The position numbers and the translations under genes were made by a program. 64,000 bases of DNA from Deinococcus sp. KSM4-11. Its GTDB lineage: Bacteria; Deinococcota; Deinococci; Deinococcales; Deinococcaceae. Each line of letters starts with the position of its first letter. The stretch's first letter is position 1. The notes beneath the pieces were generated by a model, which ran no database searches, was not told the DNA's origin, and worked only from the letters and a program-made list of their open reading frames with translations. The stretch covers positions 62,001 through 126,000 of the forward strand of contig NZ_SSNX01000002.1 in the NCBI RefSeq assembly GCF_004801415.1. The letters are read 5' to 3'. This document shows, piece by piece, positions 26,714 to 35,996 of the stretch.

Positions 26714-27780
26714 GGTCGCGTGGCCGGCTGGAGCCGGGCGGCGGCCGGGGTGCCGGGGCGGCGGCTCCGGGCAGGCCGATCGCCCCAGAGCTGTTCCATC
26801 AGGGGCCGCACGCCGTCAGGCAGGGCGAGCCGCAGAACCGCCCACGCGGCCAGCGGCAGCGCCGACCGGGACGGCAGGATCATCCATTCGTCCTCGACGT
26901 GATCCGCGCCGAACTGCGCCTTGAAGTGCTGGAGCCCATCGACGTGGTACCAGCGGCTCACCAGGGGTTTCAGGAAGCGCAGGTGCAGGTCGCCGGACGT
27001 GCCCGTCAAGGGGACTCCGCCCAGCGTGACGCTGCGCACGCCCTCGGCCCCCAGGGTGCGGATGGCGTGCGCCACAACGCTGGCTGCCGTGCCGCGCGGA
27101 CTGCGCTCGTCCCGCACGACGTCCTCCAGGTACCAGCCGGCCCGGCCGGGGAGTGGCGAGGCTGACAGGAAGGCCAGCAGGGTGCCGTCCGGGCCGCTGG
27201 CGATGAAGGTTCGCTTGAGGAGCGCGTGCTGGGAGGGATCGAGCCGGAAAATCCACTCCAGCCCCGCGCCCGCCCGGCGGCCCGCCAGCCAGCGCCGGGC
27301 CAGCCGTTCCAGCGCCCGCTGCAGGCCGGGGCCGGCCTCCACGACCTCGCGTACGTGGAGGCCCTGGCGGGCCGCGTGGTTCAGGTCGTTGCGCAGGCGG
27401 GCGAAGCGGTTTCCGCGCGGAGCCCAGCGGTGGGCGTCCACATACGCGGTGGCACCCAGGTGCAGGCACGGCAGGCCCAGCTGACGCGCGGCCTCCCCCA
27501 CGTCCGGGCCGACGGGCGACAGGATCGCGGTGCGCCGGGCGCGGCGGGCCGCATCCAGAAACGCCGTGAGCAGGCCGGGCACGGCGTCCGGAGGCGCCAG
27601 GGGTTCCCCGGCCATCCAGACCGGGCCGACCGCGAGATACGGCACGCCGCCCGCGAAGGCCGGGTGTTCAAACAGGTGCGTCCGGCGGTCGATGGCGACC
27701 AGCGAGGACGGATTGCGGGCATGTCGGGCGTGGTACCGCAGCGCGCGCTGGACGGCCGGCAGGTGGGACGGCGAGGTCAT
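26710..27780 (-). CDS. DUF2156 / phosphatidylglycerol lysyltransferase C-terminal-like protein
   Basis: 356 residues, soluble, with the tandem GNAT-like fold seen in the C-terminal domain of MprF-type aminoacyl-phosphatidylglycerol synthases. Typical stretches: FARLRNDLNHAARQGL (start of the second half), LAFLSASPLPGRAGWYLEDVVRD and LHLRFLKPLVSRWYHVDGLQHFKAQFGADHVEDEW split across the C-terminus. There is no flippase domain, so lipid modification is uncertain. Start at 27780 chosen because upstream in-frame codons show no match and no ribosome site. Same strand as the oxidase operon, 109 nt upstream, but probably separate from it. Confidence 0.75.
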   Translation of the reverse strand: MTSPSHLPAVQRALRYHARHARNPSSLVAIDRRTHLFEHPAFAGGVPYLAVGPVWMAGEPLAPPDAVPGLLTAFLDAARRARRTAILSPVGPDVGEAARQLGLPCLHLGATAYVDAHRWAPRGNRFARLRNDLNHAARQGLHVREVVEAGPGLQRALERLARRWLAGRRAGAGLEWIFRLDPSQHALLKRTFIASGPDGTLLAFLSASPLPGRAGWYLEDVVRDERSPRGTAASVVAHAIRTLGAEGVRSVTLGGVPLTGTSGDLHLRFLKPLVSRWYHVDGLQHFKAQFGADHVEDEWMILPSRSALPLAAWAVLRLALPDGVRPLMEQLWGDRPARSRRPGTPAAARLQPATRP

Positions 27781-27949
27781 GTTGGCCCACCATAGGTGGG
27801 CGGGCTGTGCAGGACATGAAAGCCCATCAGGCCGAACCACCCGGTGGATAGGAACCGCTGTGGAGCGGCTCAGCGGGGGCTTCGGTTCGGCGGGCAACTG
27901 ACCCGGCGTGGACGTTGCGGCGGGCCTTTCACCCCTGACACGCGCGTAC

Positions 27950-27955
27950 TATAGT
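27950..27955 (+). promoter_or_regulatory. Extended -10 box of the phnD-like gene
   Basis: TACTATAGT contains TATAGT ending 9 nt before the ATG; no Shine-Dalgarno sequence and no clear -35. Probably a leaderless or nearly leaderless transcript. Confidence 0.5.
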
Positions 27956-27964
27956 CACGCTCAT

Positions 27965-28840
27965 ATGAAAAGACGCGCTCTCCTGACGGCCCTCGGCCTT
28001 GGTCTGCTTTCCGCCGCGTACGCCGCGCCCATCACCGTGCGGGTCGGCTTCAACCCCACCCAGAATTCGGACCAGATCAACGCGGCCGCCAAGGCCATCG
28101 CCAGCTACCTGGAGGAGAAGTTCGGCGGCACCATCGCCGTCGAGCCCTTCGTGCCCACCGATTACCGCGGGCTGATCGAGGCCATGCGGGCGGGCAAGCT
28201 GGACTTCGCGTTCTACCCCCCGGACGGCTACGTGCTCGCCCACCGGGACGCCGGCGCGCAGGTGCTGCTCAAGTCAGTACGCAACGGCTCGCCCGTGTAC
28301 TGGGCGGCGATCGTGGTGCGCAAGGACAGCGGTATCAAGAACGTGGCCGGGCTGGAAGGCAAGAGCATCGCGTGGATCGACCCGAACAGCGCGTCGGGCT
28401 ACACCTTCCCGCGCGCGGGCCTGATGGCGCAGGGCATCAACCCGGACAAGTTCTTCAGCAAGCAGGTCTACGCCGGCAAGCACGACGCGGCCGTCCTGGC
28501 CGTGCTGAACAAGTCCGTGGACGCGACCGCGACCTTCGCGAACGATGACAAGAACGTCAGCGGCTCCTGGACGCAGTTCCTGAAGCCCGAGCAGGCCGCG
28601 CAACTCACGGCCATCTACTACACCAAGCCCATTCCCGGCGACACCTTCGCCGTCGCGCCGCAGTTCCAGAAGAAGTACCCGGCGCTCACGGCCGGCATCG
28701 CGGCGGCCATGCGGCAGATCAAGGATCCGCAGAGCAAGCTGCTGATGAACCTGTACACCATCAACTACATGGTGAACGCCAAGGACAGCGATTACGACGT
28801 GGTCCGCGAGACCCGCAAGGCCATGGGGCTCGACAAGTAA
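27965..28840 (+). CDS. phnD: Phosphate/phosphite/phosphonate-type ABC binding protein (PhnD family)
   Basis: 291 residues. Signal peptide MKRRALLTALGLGLLSAAYA, cleavage before APITV. The mature protein follows the PhnD/PtxB fold: VRVGFNPTQNSDQI, PTDYRGLIEAMRAGKLDFAFYPPDGYVLAH, the ligand-loop region around DPNSASGYTFPRAGL and a C-terminal PIPGDTFAVAPQF block. DPNSASGY matches the conserved SxSG anion-binding loop. It should bind a phosphonate, phosphite or related anion outside the membrane. An ATPase and a permease gene follow, completing the importer. The start at 27965 is fixed by the signal peptide. Confidence 0.9.
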   Translation: MKRRALLTALGLGLLSAAYAAPITVRVGFNPTQNSDQINAAAKAIASYLEEKFGGTIAVEPFVPTDYRGLIEAMRAGKLDFAFYPPDGYVLAHRDAGAQVLLKSVRNGSPVYWAAIVVRKDSGIKNVAGLEGKSIAWIDPNSASGYTFPRAGLMAQGINPDKFFSKQVYAGKHDAAVLAVLNKSVDATATFANDDKNVSGSWTQFLKPEQAAQLTAIYYTKPIPGDTFAVAPQFQKKYPALTAGIAAAMRQIKDPQSKLLMNLYTINYMVNAKDSDYDVVRETRKAMGLDK

Positions 28841-28990
28841 TCCTGTCCCTGTCCGGTGCCGCCGCATGCGTGGCGGCGCCGTTCGTTCTGGGTCGCGATC
28901 CTCGACCGGGGCGGATCGCAGACCGTTCTGCCGGCATCCGGCGACGCACCACCGCCCCACCCGGGCGCCGCCTCAGGAGTACCTCCGCGC

Positions 28991-29740
28991 ATGATTGAAG
29001 TCCGTTCGCTCACCAAGACCTTTGCAGATGGCACCCGCGCCCTTGACGACGTCAGCGTGAGTATTCCCGACGGGGATTTCGTGGCGGTCGTGGGGCTGTC
29101 CGGCGCGGGCAAGTCCACCTTCCTGCGCTGCCTGAATCGCCTGGTGGAACCGACCAGCGGCTCGATCCTGGTCAATGGCCAGGACGTCGCGCCGCTGCAG
29201 GGCCGGCAGCTGCAGGCCTACCGGCGCACAGTCGGGTTCATCTTCCAGCAGTTCAACCTGGTGACCCGCCTGACGGTGCTGGAGAACGTGCTGCACGGCC
29301 GCCTGGGCTACCACTCCACGCTCAGCGGGCTGCTCGGCCTGTACCGCGAGGAGGATTACGCGCGGGCCCGTGACGCCATCCGGGTGGTCGGCCTGACCGG
29401 CCGCGAGGACACGCGGGTCAGTTCCCTGTCGGGCGGCCAGCAGCAGCGTGTGGCCATTGCCCGCGCCATCGCGCAGAACCCCCAGCTGCTGCTGGCGGAT
29501 GAGCCCATGGCAAGCCTCGATCCGCGGCTCTCGGATGTCATTCTGGGCCTGCTGCGCGGGTACAACGAACAGCAGGGAGTCAGCGTGATGATCAACATTC
29601 ACGTGCTGGAGCACGCCCGGCGGTACTGCAAGCACTTCCTGGCCTTCAACCGGGGGCAGCTGGTCGCGCAGGGGCCGATCGAGAACCTCACGCCGGAACT
29701 GGAAACCCTGATCTACCAGGGCGACCTGGGGACGCTGTGA
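28991..29740 (+). CDS. phnC: Phosphonate ABC transporter ATP-binding protein (PhnC family)
   Basis: 249 residues with Walker A GLSGAGKST, Q-loop FQQFNL, signature LSGGQQQRVAIARA, Walker B LLLADEP and the H-loop His (INIHVLEHA). The segment HGRLGYHSTLSGLLGLY is typical of PhnC. The gene is preceded by 150 nt after phnD without a recognised feature, with AGGAG at 28976-28980 a little far (about 10 nt) from the ATG. Overlaps the permease start by 4 nt (GTGA). Powers uptake by the PhnD/PhnE pair. Confidence 0.92.
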   Translation: MIEVRSLTKTFADGTRALDDVSVSIPDGDFVAVVGLSGAGKSTFLRCLNRLVEPTSGSILVNGQDVAPLQGRQLQAYRRTVGFIFQQFNLVTRLTVLENVLHGRLGYHSTLSGLLGLYREEDYARARDAIRVVGLTGREDTRVSSLSGGQQQRVAIARAIAQNPQLLLADEPMASLDPRLSDVILGLLRGYNEQQGVSVMINIHVLEHARRYCKHFLAFNRGQLVAQGPIENLTPELETLIYQGDLGTL

Positions 29741-31380
29741 CCCTGTTCGTGATCGCCGGCATTCTGGGCGCCGTGATCGCCGTATTGAGCGGCCTGGCGG
29801 GCGGCAGCATGCGCCGCCTGGGGCTGGCGGGCGCCCTCACGTCGCTGCTGGTGGCGGGGACGCTGCCGCTCACGCCCGGTGTGGGCCTGCGCGCCACCGA
29901 CACCGTCTCCCCCACCGTGCTGGGGCTGCTGCCGGTGGCGCCGTGGCTGCTGCTGAGCCTGCTGGCCCTGGTCGCCAGCGTCTGGACAGCCCGGCGCGGC
30001 GGGCGGGTCGCGGCGCTGGGCAGCGTGATCGCGGGCGCGGTGCTGCTGCTGTCGCTGATCGTGTGGACCCGCCAGCCGTCACAGCTGGCCCACGTCCAGC
30101 CGCTGCCGGGCGTCATGGAGGTCGTGGCGGGCCTGCTGCTGCTGGCGCTGGTGCAGGTGTTCACCTGGACCGGCCCACAGCGGCGCACGGGGCTGCTGGT
30201 CGGGTTCGCGCTGGGCGTGGCGCTCACGGGGTATCTGCTCTCCCCGGATGGCCGCACCAAATTCCCCAGCACGCCCGGCTACTACCGCGTCATGCGCCCG
30301 GTGCCGGCCGACGAGACGACCCGGCTGATCAGCGGCTACAACGCCGATCTGGCGAACCTCAATGCCATCCGCAAGAGCATCGATCTGCCGCCCCTGCCGC
30401 CCATCAAGGCCGTGTCGGAACTCGGCGCACAGGGCCTGCCGCAGGCCATTGCCGATCAGGGCTACCGGCTGCTGCAACCCGCCCGGCCCGCCTACGGGGA
30501 GCCCGTGTTGTTCCTCACGGCGGCGCTCCTGCTCGTCTCGGGCCTGCTGCACCTCCGGCGACCGCAGCTGCAACAGGCCAGCGACTGGCTGACCGGCAGC
30601 GTGATCGCCGTGCTGGTCACGCTGCTCGTGCCGTCGTTCGCGGCCACGAACTTCAACCTCTCGCAACTGGTGCGCGGCGCTCCGTTCCTGCGGGATTTCC
30701 TGAGCCGCTCCTGGCCGCCGAATCTGGCGCAGGTGAACCCGCAGAACCCCAGCGCGAACATCTACCCCCTGCAGGAAGTCATGAGTCAGATGGCGCTCAC
30801 GGTCGAGATCGCGCTGGTCGGCACCTTCATCGCGACCCTGTTCGCCCTGCCCCTGTCGTTCCTGGCGGCCCGCAACCTGACCGCCCGGCACGTGCTGATG
30901 CGCGCGTCGTACGTTGTCGTGCGCACCTTTTTCAACGTGGATCGGGGCATCGACACGCTGATCCTGGCGCTGGTGTTCGTCGCGGCCGTGGGCCTGGGGC
31001 CCTTTGCCGGCGTCTTGGCCATGGCGATCCACTCGGTGGCGGATCTGGGCAAGCTGTACTCCGAGGCGATCGAGAACGCGGAGCGCGGCCCCATCGAGGC
31101 GCTGGAATCGGTGGGCGCCACCGGCACGAACGTGCTGCGCTGGGGCATCCTGCCGCAGGTGCTGCCGCTGTTCACGAGCTACACGCTGTACCGCTTCGAG
31201 ATCAACTTCCGGGTGTCCATCGTGCTGGGCTTCGTCGGGGCCGGCGGGATCGGCTTTTTCATCCAGGGGGCCATGGCGTCGGGCCACTACGACCAGATGA
31301 TCATCGGGGTGATCGCCATCATCGTGATCGTGAACCTGATCGACTTCCTGTCCAGCGAACTGCGCCGCCGCCTCGTCTGA
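29737..31380 (+). CDS. phnE: Phosphonate ABC transporter permease with long N-terminal membrane extension (PhnE family)
   Basis: 547 residues, about twice the usual PhnE (about 270). The C-terminal half (from about residue 345) is a normal PhnE permease with the EAA loop EAIENAERGPIEALESVGATG split over its docking helix and the end motif GIGFFIQGAM. The first about 345 residues hold roughly six membrane segments, a soluble stretch (about 170-255, between YYRVMRPVPADE and QPARPAYGE) and another helix. This extension has no family I recognise. GTG start overlaps phnC's stop. No phn C-P lyase genes follow, so a phosphite or phosphate role is also possible. Confidence 0.85.
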   Translation: MTLFVIAGILGAVIAVLSGLAGGSMRRLGLAGALTSLLVAGTLPLTPGVGLRATDTVSPTVLGLLPVAPWLLLSLLALVASVWTARRGGRVAALGSVIAGAVLLLSLIVWTRQPSQLAHVQPLPGVMEVVAGLLLLALVQVFTWTGPQRRTGLLVGFALGVALTGYLLSPDGRTKFPSTPGYYRVMRPVPADETTRLISGYNADLANLNAIRKSIDLPPLPPIKAVSELGAQGLPQAIADQGYRLLQPARPAYGEPVLFLTAALLLVSGLLHLRRPQLQQASDWLTGSVIAVLVTLLVPSFAATNFNLSQLVRGAPFLRDFLSRSWPPNLAQVNPQNPSANIYPLQEVMSQMALTVEIALVGTFIATLFALPLSFLAARNLTARHVLMRASYVVVRTFFNVDRGIDTLILALVFVAAVGLGPFAGVLAMAIHSVADLGKLYSEAIENAERGPIEALESVGATGTNVLRWGILPQVLPLFTSYTLYRFEINFRVSIVLGFVGAGGIGFFIQGAMASGHYDQMIIGVIAIIVIVNLIDFLSSELRRRLV

Positions 31381-31491
31381 CAGCGGCGTTCCGTTCCGCT
31401 GACGGGTCAAATGCACGTCCGCCAACTCCATTCCAGGCGCGGTCTATCGCGCTCACCCGCTCTCCCGGGAAGCTCCTCGAGTCCGCTCGCC

Positions 31492-31529
31492 CCAGCTCCG
31501 GTGAAGGTCTTGACCTTCACCGGAGCTGG
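31492..31529. repeat. Perfect 18-bp palindrome with 2-nt centre
   Basis: Left arm 31492-31509 and right arm 31512-31529 are exact reverse complements (18 bp) around TT. Lies 111 nt after phnE and 46 nt before the PucR-like gene. No T-run on either side, so it may be a terminator, an operator or a cruciform-forming element. Confidence 0.7.
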
Positions 31530-31563
31530 CTGCCGCTGTGAGCGCCGGGCCGCAGCCGGCCGG

Positions 31564-31569
31564 TAGCAT
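31564..31569 (+). promoter_or_regulatory. Leaderless -10 box of the PucR-like gene
   Basis: TAGCAT, then 6 nt (GGGCGG), then ATG at 31576; no Shine-Dalgarno sequence. Confidence 0.5.
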
Positions 31570-31575
31570 GGGCGG

Positions 31576-32322
31576 ATGACGGGCCTGCCGCTGCCCACCG
31601 TGCACGACCTGCTGGCCCTGCCTGCCTTCGCCGGGGCTCAGGTGCTGGGCGGGGAGGGCGGGCTGCGCCGCACGGTCACCTGGGTGCACGTGTCCGAGCT
31701 GCTGGACGCGGCGCGGTTTCTCTCGGGCGGAGAACTGCTGCTCAGCACCGGACTGGAACTCTCCCGCACCAGCCCCGAGGCCGGGGCAGCCTACCTGCGG
31801 TCGCTGGCGGACGGGGGCGCGCACGGGCTGGCCCTGGAACTGGTGGGGCCGCTGCGCGAGGTGCCGCCCGCCCTGCTGGCCGAGGCCCGGCACCTGGACT
31901 TCCCGCTCCTGGCCTTCCGGCATGAGGTGCGCTTCGCCGACCTGACCCGCGCGGCCCACGCCCGGATCCTGGCGCGCGGCGTCCCCGACGTGACCAGCGG
32001 CCTGGACAGCGTGGCCCTGGCCCTGCGGGAGACGGGCCGCGCCGAGGTGTTCCGGGACGCGCAGCTGGGGCCGCTGCTGGCCTTGCCCGCCCGCCCCCAG
32101 AGCACGCTGCTGGGCACGCTCGACGCCCTGATCGCCGGGCAGTTCAACATCGCGCAGGTGGCCCGCACGCTGGGCGTCCGACGACAGACGGTGTACTACC
32201 GCCTGGAGCAGCTCCGGGCGCTGCTGGGCAACCTCGACGATCCGCGCCGGCAGCTGGCCCTGCGGCTGGCGCTGGACTTGTCGCCAGAAGCACCGATGGC
32301 GCCCGGCACCGAGAGCAGCTGA
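31576..32322 (+). CDS. Short PucR-type transcriptional regulator
   Basis: 248 residues. Residues about 5-130 match the PucR N-terminal domain (VHDLLALPAFAGAQVLGGEGGL; ELLDAARFLSGGELLLSTG; LEARHLDFPLLAF-like region). Residues about 185-235 match the PucR C-terminal helix-turn-helix (NIAQVARTLGVRRQTVYYRLEQL). Usual PucR proteins are about 500 residues with a GGDEF-like middle domain; here that domain is missing, giving a fused minimal form. Targets are unknown. Neighbours (phosphonate transporter upstream, AraC regulator downstream on the other strand) do not identify the regulated pathway. Confidence 0.8.
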   Translation: MTGLPLPTVHDLLALPAFAGAQVLGGEGGLRRTVTWVHVSELLDAARFLSGGELLLSTGLELSRTSPEAGAAYLRSLADGGAHGLALELVGPLREVPPALLAEARHLDFPLLAFRHEVRFADLTRAAHARILARGVPDVTSGLDSVALALRETGRAEVFRDAQLGPLLALPARPQSTLLGTLDALIAGQFNIAQVARTLGVRRQTVYYRLEQLRALLGNLDDPRRQLALRLALDLSPEAPMAPGTESS

Positions 32323-32349
32323 ACACGCTGCCGGTGGCCAGCTGCCGGC

Positions 32350-33201
32350 TTACAGGGACTGAACCTCCCGCCGGACCGGGTGGCCCGCCCGGAGCAGGGC
32401 GAAGTCCGCGAAGGCGCCCGGGGTGAGCTGCGCCAGCGCGCGGAATTCCCGCGTCAGGTGGGCCTGATCGGCGAAGTTCAGGTCGTAGGCGAGGAGCGCC
32501 AGGGGCTGCTGAGGATCGCGTTGCAGTCGGTGGGACACTTCCTGAAAGCGGATCAGGCGGGCCAGGGTCTTGGCGTTCACGCCGACCTCCTGCGCGAACA
32601 GCCGTTCGAGCTGCCGGGAACTGACGTTCAGGGTCTCGGCCAGGGTGGCCACCCGGATCACGCCGTGCGACGCGTACAGTTGCCCGGCCGCCTGAATGCC
32701 CTTGCCGGGCTCACGGGCCCGCTCGATCCACAGCAGCAGCAGCCAGTGCTCGAGCAGCGCCTGCGCGCCGTCCCAGTCGTTTTCGCGCAGCAGGGCCCCG
32801 ATGTCGCGGGTGGGCCACGGATAACGGGCCAGCAGGTCGAGGTCCGGTGAGCCCAGCGACCAGCCGAACAGCTGCCGGGCGGCCCAGGGGTACAGGTCGA
32901 CGCCCATCGCACGTTGCAGGCCGGGCGAGACCATGCGCTGCGGCGCGAGGCTCAGGCCCGAGAGGGTCGCCTCGGGCAGGCGGGTGAGGGCCGCCCTGTC
33001 CAGTGTGCCGTGCCACGACGCGCCCGTCTGGAAGGTCAGGTTCACGGTGCCCTCGGGCAGCAGGCGGTGCTCCTGGGTGTCCGGGGTGTGTTCCTCCTGC
33101 ACGCGCCAGAACGCGCGGGCCAGCGTGCTCAGACGCGGATCAGGGGGAAGCTCCCGGTACAGCATGCTCCAACTGTGCCAGATTCCGGCCCTGGACGGCA
33201 T
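32350..33201 (-). CDS. AraC-family transcriptional regulator
   Basis: 283 residues: N-terminal ligand-type domain of the DUF6597 style ([21 protein letters not shown], then [16 protein letters not shown]) and a C-terminal AraC double helix-turn-helix (about 175-270: [22 protein letters not shown] and [27 protein letters not shown] split by the linker). Two starts are possible: 33201, with GAGGTG 4 nt before the ATG, and 33165, where family homology begins ([10 protein letters not shown]); I give the longer one. Divergent from the aldo/keto reductase gene, which it may control (inference). Confidence 0.85.
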   Translation of the reverse strand: MPSRAGIWHSWSMLYRELPPDPRLSTLARAFWRVQEEHTPDTQEHRLLPEGTVNLTFQTGASWHGTLDRAALTRLPEATLSGLSLAPQRMVSPGLQRAMGVDLYPWAARQLFGWSLGSPDLDLLARYPWPTRDIGALLRENDWDGAQALLEHWLLLLWIERAREPGKGIQAAGQLYASHGVIRVATLAETLNVSSRQLERLFAQEVGVNAKTLARLIRFQEVSHRLQRDPQQPLALLAYDLNFADQAHLTREFRALAQLTPGAFADFALLRAGHPVRREVQSL

Positions 33202-33341
33202 CGGTCACCTCGACCAGCAGGCATGTCGCATTTCTTCTAGACGCGGGCTTCCCCGCCCCCCGGACGGCGACGGCTTCAGGCCCGGTAAACGGGTCAACCC
33301 CGCGCCGTCCGCTAGGATCCAGGTCGTCACAGGAGGCGCAG

Positions 33342-34328
33342 ATGCAGTACCGAAGGCTCGGCAAGACTGGTTACGACGTGTCCACCATCTCGTTCGGGGC
33401 GTGGGCCATCGGCGGCACGTGGGGGCAGGTGGACGACGTCCAGAGCATGGCCGCGCTCCACCGCGCGCTGGATCTGGGCATCACGTTCTTCGACACGGCC
33501 GACGTGTACGGCGACGGGCACAGCGAGCGGCTGATCGCCCGCCTGCGCCGCGAGCGCCCGGAAGAGCCCTTCACGGTGGCCACCAAAGCCGGTCGGCGGC
33601 TCGATCCGCACGAGGCCGCCGGGTACACCGAGAAGAATCTGCGCGGGTTCATCGAGCGCAGCCTGAGCAATCTGGAGATGGACGCGCTCGATCTGGTTCA
33701 GCTGCACTGCCCGCCCACCGTGCTGTACCGCCAGCCGGAGGTCTTCGGGATCCTGGACGGGTTCGTACAGGAGGGCCTGATCCGGCACTATGGCGTGAGC
33801 GTGGAACTCGTGGACGAGGCGCTGGAAGCGATCAAACACCCCGGCGTGGCCAGCGTGCAGATCATCTTCAACGCCTTCCGGCTGAAGCCCGCCGACGCCT
33901 TTTTCGCGGCGGCTCGGGCGGCGGATGTCGGCATCCTGGCGCGCGTACCGCTCGCGAGCGGCCTGCTGACCGGCAAACTGCGCGCCGACACGCCCTTCGA
34001 AGCGGACGACCACCGCGCGTTCAACCGTCACGGGGAAGCCTTCGACAAGGGCGAGACCTTCAGCGGCGTCGACTACACCACGGGGCTGGAGGCGGTCGAC
34101 CGCCTGCGGCCCCTGGTGCCGGACGGCGTGAGCCTCGCCCAGTTCGCACTGCGCTGGATCCTGATGTTCCCCGAGGTCACCTGCGCGATTCCCGGCGCGC
34201 GCACTCCCCAGCAGGTCGAATCGAACGCGGCCGCCGCGGAGCTTCCCCCACTGACCGGCGACCAGATGCAGGGCGTGCAGGCCGTGTACGACGACCTGAT
34301 CCGCGCGCAGGTGCACGGGCACTGGTGA
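33342..34328 (+). CDS. Aldo/keto reductase
   Basis: 328 residues, NADPH-dependent TIM-barrel oxidoreductase. Catalytic tetrad Asp51, Tyr56 ([11 protein letters not shown]), Lys82 (VATKAG) and His122 (VQLHCPP) is complete, and the coenzyme-binding C-terminal [13 protein letters not shown] motif is present. Closest in style to the YghZ/AKR family of NADP-dependent reductases. ATG at 33342 with AGGAGG at 33331-33336. A TAGGAT box at 33313-33318 could be its -10. Substrate not deducible. Confidence 0.92.
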   Translation: MQYRRLGKTGYDVSTISFGAWAIGGTWGQVDDVQSMAALHRALDLGITFFDTADVYGDGHSERLIARLRRERPEEPFTVATKAGRRLDPHEAAGYTEKNLRGFIERSLSNLEMDALDLVQLHCPPTVLYRQPEVFGILDGFVQEGLIRHYGVSVELVDEALEAIKHPGVASVQIIFNAFRLKPADAFFAAARAADVGILARVPLASGLLTGKLRADTPFEADDHRAFNRHGEAFDKGETFSGVDYTTGLEAVDRLRPLVPDGVSLAQFALRWILMFPEVTCAIPGARTPQQVESNAAAAELPPLTGDQMQGVQAVYDDLIRAQVHGHW

Positions 34329-34399
34329 CGGGAACTGCGGTCCGGTGGGACGTTCATGGCCCTCACCTCATCTGTAAGGACGGTGTGGTTCCCGCCTGC

Positions 34400-34405
34400 T
34401 ACGGT
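34400..34405 (+). promoter_or_regulatory. Leaderless -10 box of the diguanylate cyclase gene
   Basis: TACGGT, then 7 nt, then ATG at 34413; no Shine-Dalgarno sequence. The same hexamer precedes the small gene at 63095. Confidence 0.5.
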
Positions 34406-34412
34406 AGTCCGC

Positions 34413-35960
34413 ATGGGGTATCAATCGGCATCGGAGTATGAGTTTCAGCGGCTGCTGGCCCTCACCCGTTATGAAATTCTGGATACCGCGCCGGAGACCC
34501 GCTTCGATCAACTGACCGCCCTGGTGGCCGACGCCCTCGAGGTGCCGATCGCCCTGATCAATTTTGTGGACGAGTTCCGGCAGTGGGGAAAATCCTGCAT
34601 GGGCCTGGAGAGTTCCGAGGCCGCCCGCGAGGACTCCTTCTGTGCGCACACCATCGGACTGGCCGCGATCGGGCAGCGGAGCGGGCTGATCGTACCCGAC
34701 GCCCGCCAGGATGAGCGGTTCGCCGACAATCCGATGGTGACTGGCGCGCCAGACATCGTCCTGTACGCGGGGGTGCCGCTCACCACTCCAGACGGCTACC
34801 ACATCGGCACCCTGTGCGTCACGGACCGAGTCGTCCGGGCCTTTGGCGACCGCGAGATGCGGCTGATGCATGGTTTTGCCGCGCTGGTGATGGAAACGCT
34901 GGAAGCGCGGCGCCGGGAGCGCCAGCTGACCCTCGATACGCAGTCCAGCGCGGCCCAGGTACGTGAGCTGAGGCGGGTCGCCGCCGATGCCGAGACGCTC
35001 GCGGCGGTCACGGCGCTGTTCGACAGTGGCCTCGATTCCGTGGAGGCGACCCGCGCCACGGCCGAACTGCTGGGCACCGCGGCAGACGTGGACTGGTGCG
35101 GGCTGTTCCGGACGGACGACCATGGCCTCGACCTGCTGGCCAGCTGGGAACGCGCGCCGCAGGGAAGCGGCCCGATCACCGATGCGAACACCATCCTGGG
35201 CGGTGTGGCGGGTTTCGCGGCGCGGGCCCAGCTCAGCTCCTTCGTGGACGATTACAGCGCCCATCCGCGCGCCCTGCCGGGCCTCCTCGACCTGGGCGTG
35301 AAGGCCGTGGCCGCCCTGGCCCTCGGCGAGATCGACGGCACCCGCTACCTGCTCGCCAGCGCACGGATGCACGAGGTGAGGCCCTGGCGCGGCAGTGACC
35401 GGATCCTGCTGGAAGCGGCGGCCCGCATCGTCCGTGGAGCCCTGGAACGGCACGCGCGCCTGCAGGCCGCGCAGGCGGCCGCGCAGCTCGACGCCCTGAC
35501 CGGTCTGCCCAACCGCCGCGCGCTGGACGAGGCGCTGCGCGTGGAGGACGAGGAAGGACACGGCGTCAAGGTCGCGCTGGTCGACCTCGACGGCATGAAG
35601 GCGGTCAACGACGGCGAGGGCCATGACCGGGGTGACACCCTGCTCCAGGTGTTCGCCCGCGCCCTGCGGGCCCAGTTCAGATCATCCGACGGCGTGTACC
35701 GGCTGGGCGGAGATGAGTTCGCCGTCCTGCTGCGCGGCCCCGGCGACGGCCTGGATGACGACGAGGTGCTGGAACGGGTCGATCAGGCGGTGGTGGCGAC
35801 CCGCGCCGCCAGTTTCTCGAGCATCGGCGCGAGCACCGGCATCGCCCACTCGTCGGGCCAGTCCATGCTCGAGACGGTGGCCGAGGCCGACCGCCGGATG
35901 TACCAGCACAAGCGGCGCAAAGCGAGCCTGCGCCGCCCTGGCCTGACCGCCAGCCGCTAG
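34413..35960 (+). CDS. GAF-GAF-GGDEF diguanylate cyclase
   Basis: 515 residues, cytosolic. First GAF domain about 25-165 (RYEILDTAPETRFDQLTALVA is its usual beginning), second GAF about 190-345, then GGDEF about 355-510. The active site is intact (GGDEF at 432-436) and the inhibitory I-site Arg423-x-x-Asp426 stands exactly five residues before it. It should make c-di-GMP under product feedback. I chose the ATG at 34413, directly behind a TACGGT box, over the in-frame ATG at 34356. Opposes the EAL protein at 9379 in c-di-GMP turnover. Confidence 0.92.
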   Translation: MGYQSASEYEFQRLLALTRYEILDTAPETRFDQLTALVADALEVPIALINFVDEFRQWGKSCMGLESSEAAREDSFCAHTIGLAAIGQRSGLIVPDARQDERFADNPMVTGAPDIVLYAGVPLTTPDGYHIGTLCVTDRVVRAFGDREMRLMHGFAALVMETLEARRRERQLTLDTQSSAAQVRELRRVAADAETLAAVTALFDSGLDSVEATRATAELLGTAADVDWCGLFRTDDHGLDLLASWERAPQGSGPITDANTILGGVAGFAARAQLSSFVDDYSAHPRALPGLLDLGVKAVAALALGEIDGTRYLLASARMHEVRPWRGSDRILLEAAARIVRGALERHARLQAAQAAAQLDALTGLPNRRALDEALRVEDEEGHGVKVALVDLDGMKAVNDGEGHDRGDTLLQVFARALRAQFRSSDGVYRLGGDEFAVLLRGPGDGLDDDEVLERVDQAVVATRAASFSSIGASTGIAHSSGQSMLETVAEADRRMYQHKRRKASLRRPGLTASR

Positions 35961-35996
35961 GTGGCCGCACCACCGGGCGGGCCAGGCCACCGGTCA

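Noticed and set aside
27783..27799. CCCACC-ATA-GGTGGG inverted repeat before the DUF2156 gene as an operator
   Set aside because: Six-base arms with a 3-nt centre are common by chance in this composition and no second copy was seen.
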